DNA of 64,000 nt from assembly GCA_036927565.1 (NCBI GenBank), contig JAYESD010000003.1, positions 190,661,999 through 190,725,998 on the forward strand, written 5' to 3'. Every line of letters begins with the position of its first letter. The first letter of the stretch is position 1. A program made the translations under genes and the position numbers. This document shows positions 22,964 to 33,156 of this stretch, piece after piece. This DNA comes from Tuctoria greenei (Eukaryota; Streptophyta; Magnoliopsida; Poales; Poaceae). The notes under the pieces were generated by a model. The model had not been told where the DNA came from. It saw only the letters and a program-made list of their open reading frames with translations, and did not search any database.

Positions 22964-23564
22964 TGTTAGAATCAAAGGGAGCCCAAAGATCAAATAGCAC
23001 AAATAGCATCTCGAATTACATGAAGAAAACTGAATACAATATGAACATCAAGTGCTATCTCTCAAATAGCACAAGAACACTTCTAATACCTTCTCCTCCA
23101 TCTTTGTTGTTGATTTTTGATGCGGCCATGGAACCAACAAGGCGAGACAGCAAGAAGAATGACGGTGAGGGGTGTTTCCCCTTATTCTTCTCTTGGTATG
23201 TTGATCGGATTCTGAGTGGGTTAGAGTGTTCAAGTGTGTATGCGTGTATGCATAAGCATTCCTTGTTCATACACATGACCGTCTTCTTATACTTGACCAA
23301 GAGGCACAAGAGGGGGCCTCCCACCCTTAAGAATGTTGTGTCGCCCGATTAGGGACATAACATTCGGTGGGTTGTCCTTTCAATTAGAACACATGTCAAT
23401 TTAGAGTTCAAACTGACAGTTACTAAAAAGATAGGACTAGTCCGGTCGGGGTCCGGACTAGTCTGATATCCTTACTGGACAATATTGGACTAGTTTGGTA
23501 AGGGTCCGGACTAGTCTGGTTACCCTTACTGGACAACAACCAGACTTGTCCGGTACTTCCAACA
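22964..23564 (-). repeat. Copia-1 3' LTR (601 bp)
   Basis: It runs on the plus strand from TGTTAGAATC to TTCCAACA. It aligns with 28,959-29,529 over its length; the extra 30 bp come mainly from an additional degenerate GGACTAGT unit near 23,480-23,520. Most GGACTAGTCC palindromes here are partly decayed. Confidence 0.95.
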
Positions 23565-23576
23565 TTCTTCCCTTTG
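23565..23576 (-). promoter_or_regulatory. Copia-1 polypurine tract
   Basis: On the minus strand AAAGGGAAGAA directly precedes the 3' LTR start TGTTGG, as expected for the plus-strand primer. Confidence 0.85.
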
Positions 23577-23758
23577 AACTCGAATCTGAAACTTACCAAC
23601 TTACTTAATACTAAACTTAGTGTCTATTTTCTCATGTTTGACATATAGGGCACGACGCATCACAACAATCATTTACGTATTGTTGGACTCAAAGACCACA
23701 GTACATCTCACACTTAAAAATGAACCTTACTCTTACCTGGCCCCTAAATATCCAATGA

Positions 23759-24470
23759 TCATAGGTTCTCCTTTAAACCCATGCCGGCTACGTGTTCACT
23801 GAACACGCTGGGTGGAAGACCTTTTGTTAGCGGATCCGCAAGCATACACTCAGTACTTAAATGATCAAGACTTATGGTATGATCCTGAATTCGATCTTTC
23901 ACAACATAAAACTTAATGTCGATGTGTTTGGCAGCACCACTCGACTTATTGTTGTGAGAGTAAAATACTGCGGGCTCATTATTGCAGTATAACTTAAGTG
24001 GTTTTTCAATGCTGTCGACCACTCTAAGACCGGGTAAAAATTTCTTAAGCCAAACAGCCTGCCCGATGGCCTCATAACATGCAACAAACTCGGCATACAT
24101 CGTGGACGATGCAGTGATAGTTTCTTTGGAGCTTTTCCAAGAAATGGCTCCATTCGCGAGAGTGGATATATAAACTGAAGTGGATTTCTTAGTATCCACA
24201 CAACCCGCAAAATCTAAATCTGAATATCCCAATACTTCAAGTGGATCTGACTTACTATACGTAAAAATGAGGCCTTTTGTGCCTTGCGCATATCTTAAAG
24301 CTTTCTTACTTGCCCTCTAGTGATCAATTCTTGGATTGTTCTGATATCTGCCAAGTATTCCGGTTACATAAGCTAAGTCAGGGCAAGTACATACTTGAGC
24401 ATACATAAGGCTTCTAATAGCATAAGCATATGGAATCGATTTCATTTGATCGATCTCATATTAGTTCCTG
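23759..24470 (-). pseudogene. Copia-1 RNase H
   Basis: The 157-residue frame at 24,232-23,759 shows the copia RNase H: YSDLDFAG (first Asp), MYAEFVA (Glu), LYCNNEPAV and ADPLTKGLPP. The residue that is normally the third acidic one in YCDNEPA is Asn here, explained by a single G-to-A change in a former CpG. Upstream, 24,233-24,470, the connecting region is broken by stops. Confidence 0.85.
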
Positions 24471-24475
24471 GGACA

Positions 24476-25400
24476 CTAAAAGTTCCCAAACGTATCGCCC
24501 TTGACAATCGGAGCAGGCGAAGGATTACTCTTATGCATATTGTACTTTCTCAGTACATTCTCTAAGTATGCCTTTTGTGATAAGCCTAATACCCCCTTAT
24601 TTCTATCTCGGTGAATTTCTATGCCCAATACATAGGATGCTTCTTCAAGATCTTTCATATCAAAATTAGAGGGCAAAAACTTCTTAGTTTCTAATAGTAG
24701 ATTGATGTCACTACTTGCAAGTAGTATATCATCTACATAAAGAATGAGGAAAATAAATTTCCCGCTCTTAAACTTAGCATAAATGCAATTGTCTTCATCA
24801 TTTTCTTTAAATCCAAACTTTCTTATTGTCTCATCAATCTCGAGATACCACTGATGCTTGTTTAAGTCCATAAATGGACTTTCTTAAGTGGTATCCCATA
24901 TGTTCCTTACCTCTTAACAACAAAACCTTTCGGTTGTGTCATATAAAAGTTCTCATATAGATCACCATTGAGAAACATCGTCTTTACATCCATCTGATGT
25001 AATTCTAAATTATAATGTGCAACTAATGCCATAATGATGCTGAACGAATCCTTACTTGAGATAGGTGAAAATGTCTCATTATAATCAATCCCTTCTCTTT
25101 GAGTGAAGCCTTTTGCAACAAGTATGGCCTTAAACTTATCAATATTCCCTTTGGAGTCACGTTTAATTTTGTATACCCTTTTACAGCCTACTGTTTTGGC
25201 TCCATTAGGAATCTCAACTAAATATCAGACTTTGTTTGTTTCCATAGACCTCATTTCATCCTACATGGCTTTACGACATTCATATGATTGAGGACTTCTC
25301 ATAGCTTCTTCAAATGTGGTGGGATCACCCTCCATTTGAATTGCCTCACTCAATCAGATCTCATTATAGTCCGGAATGGCCGATTTTGTTTGTCATTGAG
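24476..25400 (-). pseudogene. Copia-1 reverse transcriptase
   Basis: The minus strand holds the copia RT. Around 25,020-24,920 are the HQMDVKTMFLNGDL and MTQPKGF motifs. The 131-residue frame at 24,871-24,476 contains LILYVDDILLA with the catalytic YVDD, then the YVLGIEIHRDR block. A TAA-type stop near 24,917 and a frameshift near 24,870 separate the two parts. The region before 25,020 matches the RT N-terminus with further stops. Confidence 0.85.
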
Positions 25401-25503
25401 TTCTTCTTAATTGCACATTATCATCATTTTGAGGTTGTTGTTGCTCTTCATTATTAGTGACAACGGGGTGAGAATGCTCAACCTCTCTTAATAATTTCGT
25501 TGT

Positions 25504-25856
25504 CTATGGAGAACTAACAACAAGTGTTGAATCTTTACCAATAGGCACTGATGATTCAACAGCAGTAGGTAATGAGAAATATGGTTCTTGAATCATAGAA
25601 GTGGGTATATAAACCCGCTTCTCTTCAAGATTAATTTCTCGTCTTACCGTACTCTCCCTCATCATGACATCCTCTAAAAAGATGATATGTCTTCTTTCTA
25701 CAAACATAGTATATCGTTCTGGACAATAGAAACGATATCCCTTACTCTTTGCTGCATAGCCAATAAAATGGCAACTTATTGTCTTATGATCCAACTTACC
25801 AATATTTGGGTTAAATATTTTTGCCATAGCAGGACATCCCCATATATGCATATAAC
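25504..25856 (-). pseudogene. Copia-1 region between integrase and RT
   Basis: The 115-residue frame starts MHIWGCPAMAKI and contains HFIGYAAKSKGYRFYCP, the conserved copia block following the integrase core. It continues the integrase after a one-codon break at 25,855. Confidence 0.8.
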
Positions 25857-26560
25857 TTAATGAGGCTTACGTCCTGTCCACAATTCATACGGTGTTTTAG
25901 GCACCGACTTAGTAGGAACCCGATTTAGCACATGAATGGCAGTTTTTAATGCCTCCATCCATAAGCTAACCGGAAAATCTGATTGATTTAACATGGATCT
26001 AACCATATCCATTAGCGTACGGTTGCGCCGTTTCGCTACTCCATTTTGCTGAGGCTCGCCCGGTGTGGAATACTGGGCGACTATGCCATTTTCCTGTAGG
26101 AACCGAACAAATGGTCCAGGAACTTGGCCATACGGGGTATGACGACCGTAGTACTCACCACCACGATTGGATCTTACCACTTTAATCTTAGTGTTGTGCT
26201 GATTTTTAACTTCAGCCTTAAATATCTTAAATTTATCCAACGCTTCAGAGCATTCTTTAATAGGATAAATATAGCCATAGTGAGAATAGTCATCCGTGAA
26301 GGTTATAAACGAATGTAAAACATCAACAGGTACTACTAGAAATGGACCACAAATGTTCGTATGGATTAAATCCAAATTCCTGCACTGCGTATGGCATCTT
26401 TCTTAATTTTCTTAACAAATTTTCCCTTAATGCAGTCTATGCATTCTTTTGAATCCGACAAATCCAAATGAGGAAGAATCGATTGTGAAATCAATTGTTC
26501 AATTCTCCCTATCGAAATATGGCCTAAGCGACAATGCCATAATTGGAAGATATTTCGGAA
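25857..26560 (-). pseudogene. Copia-1 GAG-pre-integrase and integrase; catalytic triad lost
   Basis: The zinc-binding part (CRLGHISIGRIEQ to CIDCIKGKF) lies at about 26,560-26,400 and the core at 26,375-25,857. The three catalytic positions are all substituted: Asn in LIHTNICGP, Asn in VRSNRGGEYY and Lys in GVAKRRNRT, where the family has Asp, Asp and Glu. Each is explained by one G-to-A change on the coding strand. The copy cannot integrate. Confidence 0.85.
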
Positions 26561-26799
26561 TCGATTCTCTCACGCTTACCCTAATGTGAGGAAAACTGAA
26601 TGTCACTTACAACATTAATATCATAATGCATAGATAATAATTTTAGCATGCCATGTCTTATGGCAACACCAACAATCTTATTATCAAACTTAATTACACA
26701 TCTGTCTTGGTCAAACTGGCAAACATAACCATCATCATCTAAGCATGATACTGAGATCAAATTTCTACTTAAAGAGGGTACATTAATACACCCTTAAGT

Positions 26800-27044
26800 G
26801 TAAGTACAAAGCCATTTCTTCATACTAATGGATAATGTCCAATGGCTTTCACTTCAGCTTCATGACCATCAGCAACTGTAATGACCCTTTTTCCTCTTTC
26901 TAGGGTCGTCCTCATATTTAACCCTTGCAACGAATTGCAAATGTACATAGTGGCACCGGAGTCAATCCACCAAGTAGATGGTGTGTAATCTAAAAGCGGA
27001 GATTCATCAACAAAGGTCACAAAATCATTACCACTTTTGCAACA
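26800..27044 (-). pseudogene. Copia-1 aspartic protease
   Basis: The minus-strand frame has WWIDSGATMYICNSLQG with an intact D-S-G active site, then KRVITVADGHEAEVKAIG, as in copia proteases. A TAG at about 27,042-27,044 separates it from gag. The part after 26,820 is broken by stops. Confidence 0.85.
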
Positions 27045-27948
27045 CTATTTAAGGAAGCCTATGCAATCCTTTTGATGGTGACCTTTGTCTAAACAAAAGC
27101 GACACTGATCTTTATCCACTTTCACATTCTTATTGTAAGGATGGATTTGTGGAAACTTACCCTTATCCTTATCATGGTGAGAAGAACCATGATACTTAAA
27201 AGATTGCTTAAAAGAATAATTCTTCTTAGCCTTACCTTTTCCCTTCACGTAATTAATAGCATCATAACTGTGAAGGGACTTAATGCTCTCTTCCTCCTAA
27301 ACACACATAGCCATGAGATTTTCTATGTTCCATAGTTCATGTTGAGAGTTGTACTTGACGACAAAAGTCTCAAATTCCTTAGGAAGTGAGGCAATGATGA
27401 GATACACAATGAACTCATCTTTAATCTCCAAATCCATAGGCTTAAGCTTTGCAGCCATATTTGTCATCCTTAAGATGTGCTCACCCACACCACCTCCATG
27501 ATACTTTTCAGTAACAAGCCTCTTGACAAGATTGCTTGCAATGGTCTTAGAAGAACCAATAAACTAATTCTCTATCCTTTGGAGGTATTCAACTGCAGTT
27601 TCGCATTCAAGGATTACTCCCCGAATGGCCTCAGTGATAGTGCCCTTAATTATCATCAAACATTTCCTGTTTGATTTCTTCCACTTATAAGAATCAATGC
27701 CATAAGCGAATAACTCAGTAGTATATTCCTTTGTCCTCACAGCAAAAGCTTCCTGAGTTTCATCAGCATCTATTACTGGTTCTACCGGTGCAACCGGATA
27801 TGGAGTAGTGGGAGCCAAGTCTATCTTAGAGACTACTGAAGCAATCTCCAACTTCTCTTGCCATCTCCAATAATTGCTTCCATTGAGTGGTTCAATAGAA
27901 GCAATGAAGCTCAGTGCTGAATTAGCATTGGATGAACCTTCATAATAA
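27045..27948 (-). pseudogene. Copia-1 gag
   Basis: Copia gag starts near 27,948 with a NYWRWQEKLE motif at about 27,870. The TTELFAYGIDSYKWKKSNRKC block, a region like HILRMTNMAAKLKPM, and finally a CX2CX4HX4C zinc knuckle (CRFCLDKGHHQKDC) at about 27,090 follow. A one-base loss at the start codon and at least two stops (27,563 and 27,296) break it. Confidence 0.85.
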
Positions 27949-27998
27949 AAATACTAAATCAAGAAGAATGCATAGATGTTAATCATAAGAAAAAGATG

Positions 27999-28426
27999 AG
28001 TTTTATCTTCCACTTTGGTTAATTGACCAAAACTTAACATTTGAGAATAACGGAATATCAACATAGTAATTTATATTTCGCTTTGGTTACTCGACCAAAT
28101 TACTATGTTTTTAGAAAAAATTATCATTTAATGCCTTTCACTTTGGTTACTCGGCCAATAATGATATTAAAACTCAATATTGAAGAACAATTGATATACA
28201 TAGTAATTTATCTTTCGCTTTGGTTACTCGATGAAATTACTATTTTCTTAGCAAGAAAAATGTCATTAATTCCTTTCGCTTTGGTTACTTAGCCAATAAT
28301 GACATTAATATAACTTAAAAACATGACAATTCTATTTTTCACTTTTGTTACTCAATAGAATTCCATACAACTTAAATTGACATAGCAATTTATATTTTGC
28401 TTTGGTTACTTCACCAAATTGCTATG
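27999..28426. repeat. Array of seven stem-loops with conserved loop, in Copia-1 leader
   Basis: Seven units about 60-70 bp apart each have a conserved centre (plus-strand consensus TTTCGCTTTGGTTACTCG) closed by a unit-specific perfect stem. Stems: 27,999-28,004/28,029-28,034; 28,061-28,072/28,097-28,108 (12 bp); 28,122-28,128/28,160-28,166; 28,200-28,209/28,234-28,243; 28,259-28,268/28,297-28,306; 28,328-28,335/28,355-28,362; 28,381-28,391/28,416-28,426 (11 bp). Arm sequences differ between units but stay complementary. The array lies between the primer site and gag, so it would be in the 5' leader of the genomic RNA. Function unknown. Confidence 0.85.
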
Positions 28427-28945
28427 ACATATAATCTTAATTTGCAGCAGAAGCTTAATTAATAAGCAAATTTAATTGTATAGCGCGAACTAGTCCGCAT
28501 ATGGCCGGACTACTCCAAACTCTTACATTATGGTTTTCGGACTAGTCTGGTCCATACGCCGGACAAATTTGGTACTGATCCAAAAAATATTTGATCTGTT
28601 CTTTTATTGAACTTTTCGAGTTTGGTCCGTAGTATTCCGTACTAGTCCTGCGAGCCCCGGAAAAGTTTCATATAAAAAACTGGAAAATGTCGAAATACAC
28701 AAAAGGAATCTTAATCTTACCATATTACCAAGTAAACTTAATTTTCACAATGGATTTCAATCCAAAGTGTTTAATTGTTTTTCAATCAGATGAATGCGTC
28801 AAAACACCTTGATCCGAAAAACCTAACCACTTTATAGTGGTATACCGGACTAGTCCGATCCATAGACCGGACAAGTCCAAACCCTTAAACTCTCAGCAAA
28901 AAACTTCGATCAAAACTCAATTCAAAATGATTAGTGGTCTAAACG
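28427..28945 (-). other. Copia-1 5' leader with degenerate GGACTAGTCC words
   Basis: No ORF is present. Several decayed copies of the LTR palindrome occur (for example at about 28,488, 28,540 and 28,848) along with GGACAAGTCC (about 28,870). The region lies between primer site and hairpin array. Confidence 0.6.
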
Positions 28946-28958
28946 GCTCTGATACCAT
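28946..28958 (-). promoter_or_regulatory. Copia-1 primer binding site
   Basis: On the minus strand TGGTATCAGAGC follows the 5' LTR end after one base. It is complementary to the 3' end of initiator tRNA-Met, the usual copia primer. Confidence 0.9.
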
Positions 28959-29529
28959 TGTTAGAATCAAAGGGAGCCCAAAGATCAAATAGCCACTAAA
29001 TCATCTCGAATTACATGGAGAAAACTGAATACAATATGAACATCAAGTGCTAACTCTCAAATAGCACAAGAACATTTATAATACCTTCTCCTCCATCTTT
29101 GTTGTTGCTTGTCGTTGCGGCCATCGAGCCAAGAAGGCGAGGCCGCAAGAAGAATGATGGCGAGAGGCATTTCCCCTTGTTAATCCCTCGGTATGTTGAT
29201 CGGATTCTGAGTGGGTTAGAGTGTTCAAGTGTGTATGTGTGTATGCATAAGCATTCCTTGTTCATACACTTGATCCTCTTCTTATACTTGACCAAGAGAA
29301 ACAAGAGAGGGTCTCCTGCCCTTAAGAATGTTGTGTCCCCCGATCAGGGACATAACATTCGGTGGGTTGTGTCCTTTCGATTAGAACACATGTCAATTTC
29401 GAGTTCAAATTGACAGTTACTGAAAAGACCGGACTAGTCCGGTCGGGGTCCGGACTAGTCCGATATCCTTACTGGACAGCAACCGGACTAGTCCGGTCTC
29501 ACTACCGGACTTGTCCGGTACTTCCAACA
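28959..29529 (-). repeat. Copia-1 5' LTR (571 bp)
   Basis: It begins TGTTGG and ends TCTAACA on the minus strand. U3 contains four palindromes in 93 bp: GACCGGACTAGTCCGGTC at 29,427-29,444 (perfect, 18 bp), CGGACTAGTCCG at 29,451-29,462, ACCGGACTAGTCCGGT at 29,482-29,497, and a near-perfect one at 29,504-29,519. They sit within the first 105 bases of U3, where enhancers are usually found. Confidence 0.95.
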
Positions 29530-29534
29530 GTCTA
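29530..29534. repeat. Target site duplication of Copia-1 (right)
   Basis: GTCTA, identical to 22,959-22,963. Confidence 0.95.
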
Positions 29535-30029
29535 GTGCTGCAAAACATCCTAAACGAAATATAAAATTTTCGTACCTATCGCCAACCGGACGATTAGCCA
29601 GCAGAGCCACCTCATTTCTAGGAACCAGAGGAGGGGTCAAATAATGGCTCCTCCTATTCCACTGCCTCGGCGATGCCTTCTGCTGGTCAGCCGACATGGA
29701 AGGCTAGTCGGCCAATCTAAAAAGGCTGACTACTCCATGGCTCAAGAGGCGCCTCCGCCACTAACTCGTACTTTGAGTCATTCTACAAAATTACATGATT
29801 TGTAAGATAGATAAATAAATTACTAATGAAATTTAACAAAATATGACTCATAGTAAAATTTATCTTGATTCGTTGAAAGGCTAGAGGTCTGCCTGCCAGC
29901 TTTGAGAGCATGTGTCTCAACAGCTGATATCGTATGCTCTCTCCTAACGAACTAACCTGATGCCTAAGTGTCCAATTATGCTCATGGAACTCACTACACC
30001 AAAAGTACATGCTAATTGACATAGATGCA
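29535..30029 (-). pseudogene. CACTA-H second gene, N-terminal exon
   Basis: The frame 29,697-29,488 runs MSADQQKASPRQWNRRSHYL...RPVGDRY. The same RRSHY-PP...RPIGE arrangement occurs in the CACTA-2 second gene at 36,745-36,660, which identifies it. Between 29,780 and 30,029 a 97-residue frame (SEFHEHNWTLRHQV) resembles helical second-gene sequence but is not firmly assigned. Confidence 0.55.
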
Positions 30030-30730
30030 TAGCAAATCAATCTTACTTTCTTCAGCGGTAGAATTGTCAATCCCATCTATATTAGCATACATGTATAGCA
30101 AAGCAATCTTACTTTTCTTTGTGGTAGAATTGTAGATCATGCTACTACCAATAGTGGTGTCCCTCATTGTAAAAGTGGAGAGGTCGCTACAAATATATTA
30201 TTGATCAATATTATACCGCAACGTAGAAGCATTGACTTTGTGTTCCCTTGACAAAGAAAACACTCACTACAGGAATCCCGATGATTTGCGATGGCTAAGA
30301 AACCCATCGCAAATAAGCAATTCGCGATGGTGTTCCTTATTTGCGATGGTTTTTAGCCATCGCAAGTGTCTTGTCCCAATTAAGCTTATTTGCGACCGCC
30401 GTCACAAACTATAGCCCAGGCCCAGCAGTGGGCCCCACAGGGCTAGTTGCAACGGCCGGGCCGTCGCAGTTACGGACCTATTTGCAACGGTCTGGCCATC
30501 ACAAATATCACAGGTCAATTTGCGATGGTCAGAAGCCTTATTTGTGATGGTATTGTATAAAAAGCCATCGCAAATAAGGTTTTTTATTAAAAAAATAGAA
30601 AATGCTACTCGGCTCGATGGCTAAAAACACAGAACAAACATAATATCAACAATACATCACAACATACACTATACACATCATCATTACAACATCAATACAT
30701 CACATCATCATCAACAAATCGAACAAGGGC

Positions 30731-30835
30731 TCACTCGCCCGTTTGACCTCCGAAGCCACCAAAGTCGTCATCGTGCCTCACTCCAGGTGGCGGTAACAAC
30801 GGCGACAGAGTTTGAGCTGCCGTCGCTGATCTCCA
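30731..30835 (-). pseudogene. CACTA-1 remnant: last exon of the second gene
   Basis: Following an AG acceptor at 30,836-30,837 (minus), the frame reads AAQTLSPLLPPPGV, DDDFGGFGGQ and stops at TGA 30,731-30,733. It parallels the CACTA-2 second-gene end (EAQTPSPQIP, EDDFLNSGDS at about 34,880-34,773). Confidence 0.65.
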
Positions 30836-31387
30836 CTATTCATGAAACATAGAGTTAGAATACAAATGCATCAACATCTCTCTCCCTCACTTCCTCTCCC
30901 TCTATCCCCATCTATATCTCCCTCTCTCCTACTTCATTCCTCTCTCTCTATCTCAATCTATCCCATTTTTGTACATATAGTAACACTCAAGCAATCAAAC
31001 TAAAAACTATAACCATAATCTAAAAAACAAAACAATTCAATTAAACGTAAATATAACAATTACTAAATTGTAATTTATCAATTTATAAACATAAACCTAA
31101 ACAAAAATAATTTTATCCTAAACATAGACATAAGCATTGACCTAAACCTAGCTTAGCAAACTTAATCTCAATTAACAAAAAATTGAACCTAGGCGTAAAT
31201 AAACCTAAACATAATTAAACCTAAACCTTGCTAAGCATGATTAACATATAAATTTATTATAATTAAATAACCAAATCATGATTAACATAAATAAATAACC
31301 TAAGCATGATAAACTAAGCATAATTAATAAGAAATTTATCTAAACATATCAATTTAACTTAAGCATGATTAACAAATTTATCCTAAG

Positions 31388-31890
31388 CCATGGAGGAGGG
31401 GAGGGGGGCGGCCATGGAGGAGGGGGGTGGGGGGTCGACCATGGAGGGGGGAGGGAGGTCCGCTAGTAGGGAGGGGGGCGACCGTGGAGGGGGAGGGGGG
31501 CTGGATAGGAGGGAGGGGAGGGGCGAAGGCCATGGATGGGGGGGCATGGAGCGGGGAGGGGGTGCCAGCTAGAGGGAGGGGGAGGCGGTGGCCATGGAGG
31601 GGGGCGGCCATGGAAAGAGGGTGAGGGGGCAGCCATGGAGGGGGGGCGACCATGGAGGGAGGGAGAGGGGGAAGGGGGTGACCATGGAGGGGGTCCAACC
31701 AAGGAGAAGGAGAAGAGGGGAGGGGAAGAACTTACAGAAGGGTGGCGGTGGGCGCGTGGCGACTGTGGCGGGCGTGTGGCCGGGTGTGTGGGTGAGCGTG
31801 AGTCGGTGGCCGACGGGGCCGGGTATATCCCATTTATCTGTGACGGCTTACTTAATTGCGACGGCCGTAGGGCTAGCCGTCTCAATTTAC
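31388..31890. repeat. GC-rich CCATGGAGG minisatellite in CACTA-1
   Basis: About 300 bp of purine-rich plus strand repeats GGCCATGGAGGGGGG-like units with strong strand asymmetry, next to a normal GC-rich stretch with a donor-like GTAAGT on the minus strand (about 31,733). Long overlapping ORFs here are a by-product of composition. It occupies the leader-exon position of CACTA elements. Confidence 0.7.
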
Positions 31891-32470
31891 GTTAATTGCA
31901 ACAGTTTTTTCTTGGCGATTGCAAATAACCTCCTATTTGCGACGGTTTCTTTATCTGCGATAGCCCTAGGCTCAACGTCGCAAATAAGTGGCTATTTGCG
32001 ACGGCTTCGGCAATGACTGTCGCAAATAGAGCCCTAATTGCGACGGCCGCTTTGTTTGCGACGGCCAGAGGAGGGCCACCCCAATTTAATTTATTTGCGA
32101 TGGCAGTCGTTGAAAATAATATTAGATGTCGCAAATGATTGCGTTTATTGTAGTGATTGAAAAAGTATCCAACCTCCTCAACCTTAAATGCTTCGGTGAT
32201 GCACCCCTCAACCCTTGTCCTATAACTAACCATTGGTTTAAGATATCTGATGGATCTTTCAATGTGATACATCCACTTTCAATGTGATACATCCACCAAT
32301 ATTATACGGGACCATCCACTTTAGCTTGATATGCAAGATAGATAAGGAGATGTTGCATTGGATTGAAGAATGCTGGAGAAATTTTTTTCCATCTTACATT
32401 AAAGCACTGGTATCTCCTTCTCAAATTTCTCCATCATCTCTATCGTGATTTTTTTTAGCACAAATATGTT

Positions 32471-33156
32471 TATAAAAGTAGCTAAGCTCAGCTAATCAAT
32501 TAACACTAATCAATTATATTAACAATAATCAACGGGTGGCGGCTAAGGGGTGGCAGTGCGTGTGGGGAGGAGACAAAGGGGCAGGGGGTGGTGCAAGGGG
32601 TTGTGTAGGGGTCGGCACAGGTGGTGCAGGGGGTTGGTTAGGGGTGGACACGCAGGGGTGGGGTGGGTAGGTGGGTGAGGACGAGCAGTGGGGGGCATGG
32701 TGAGAGTGTGCAAGGGCAGGCAGGGGGGAGGGTGTAGGTGGTAAGGACGTGCATCGGCGCACGCCGGCGGCAGTGCAGGAAGGTGTAGGGAGGACCCCGA
32801 AGGGAAAGAGGAGCCAGTGACAGGGCACAGCAGCGACACCGGAGTGACAGCATCCAGGGAGAGAGAGCCGAAGGCGCGCAGGATGAGAGAGAGGAGGCGC
32901 ACACAGGCGGTTAACCTAGTAGTAACCTTATTTATGATGGCTAGTTCACAGACCATTGTAAATAAGTTTTGTTTACCACTGCTGGGACTAAGCCGTCATA
33001 GGTTATACTTACGATGGACGAGCCCTCACCGTCATGAGTTATCTATTATTGACGACGGTTATTTTTGAACGTCATAAATAATGTTATTTACGACGGTCCT
33101 TTCATCGACTGTCATAAATAAAAAAGGTCATCATAGATTCACCGTTTCCTGTAGTG
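32471..33156 (-). other. CACTA-H 5' end: GC-rich leader and subterminal repeats
   Basis: The minus strand starts CACTACAGGAAACGG at 33,156. It is followed by several ATTTACGACGG / GTCATAAATA inverted words (33,156-32,920), then a GC-rich stretch (32,900-32,520) equivalent to leader exons elsewhere. A sharp junction near 32,480 passes to DUF4218, marking the internal deletion. Confidence 0.7.

Larger units (their letters stand above)
22964..29529 (-). mobile_element. Copia-1: full-length Ty1/copia retrotransposon, minus strand, 6,566 bp
   Basis: Two LTRs, a tRNA-Met-type primer site, gag, protease, integrase, RT, RNase H and a polypurine tract appear in Ty1/copia order on the minus strand, flanked by perfect 5-bp GTCTA duplications. 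The internal ORF is broken many times, and key catalytic residues are changed. Its insertion split the second gene of CACTA-H. Confidence 0.95.
30265..32155 (-). mobile_element. CACTA-1: non-autonomous CACTA derivative, 1,891 bp
   Basis: The left end is CACTACAGGAATCCCG and the right end is TTTATTGTAGTG. The terminal repeats agree at CACTACA and again in an ATCATTTGCGA word. TTTGCGATGG/TTTGCGACGG subterminal repeats line both ends in both orientations. Flanking triplets are ACT and ATT, an imperfect duplication. Only a GC-rich leader exon and one C-terminal exon of the second gene survive, so it is an internal deletion derivative mobilised in trans. It lies inside the DUF4218 region of CACTA-H. 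Confidence 0.9.
30030..32470 (-). pseudogene. CACTA-H DUF4218 region, interrupted by CACTA-1
   Basis: Two pieces, 32,470-32,156 and 30,264-30,030, match the DUF4218 part of CACTA-2 (38,841-38,224): MYHIERSIRYLKPMV, RVEGCITEAF, then the SDLSTFTMRDTTIG and ALLYMYANIDGID segments. CACTA-1 lies between them. A 17-bp word (CTTTCAATGTGATACATC-like) is tandemly duplicated at 32,252-32,293. Part of the MYANI segment is also duplicated at 30,030-30,120. Confidence 0.75.
22563..33156 (-). mobile_element. CACTA-H: CACTA remnant in three pieces
   Basis: The right terminus at 33,156 reads CACTACAGGAAACGG on the minus strand, and is followed by TAA. Subterminal ACGACGG/TCATAAATA repeats, a GC-rich leader exon (about 32,900-32,520), DUF4218 (32,470-30,030) and second-gene exons (29,780-29,535 and 22,959-22,563) follow leftwards. 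The N-terminal tnp2 part and DUF4216 are missing, so it was already deleted. Copia-1 and CACTA-1 are inserted in it. The left terminus is not seen; the piece stops at the LTR at 22,562. Confidence 0.75.

Noticed and set aside
27999..28426. CRISPR-like array
   Set aside because: Units look regular, but the conserved part is a loop closed by unit-specific stems, spacing varies (about 59-75 bp), there are no cas genes, and the DNA is plant retrotransposon sequence.
29995..30010. CACTACACCAAAAG as a CACTA terminus
   Set aside because: No subterminal repeats or partner end, and coding-like sequence of CACTA-H continues across it.
31378..31890. Overlapping long Pro- or Gly-rich ORFs on both strands
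   Set aside because: They arise from a purine-rich minisatellite without stop codons in any frame; no conserved domain is present.
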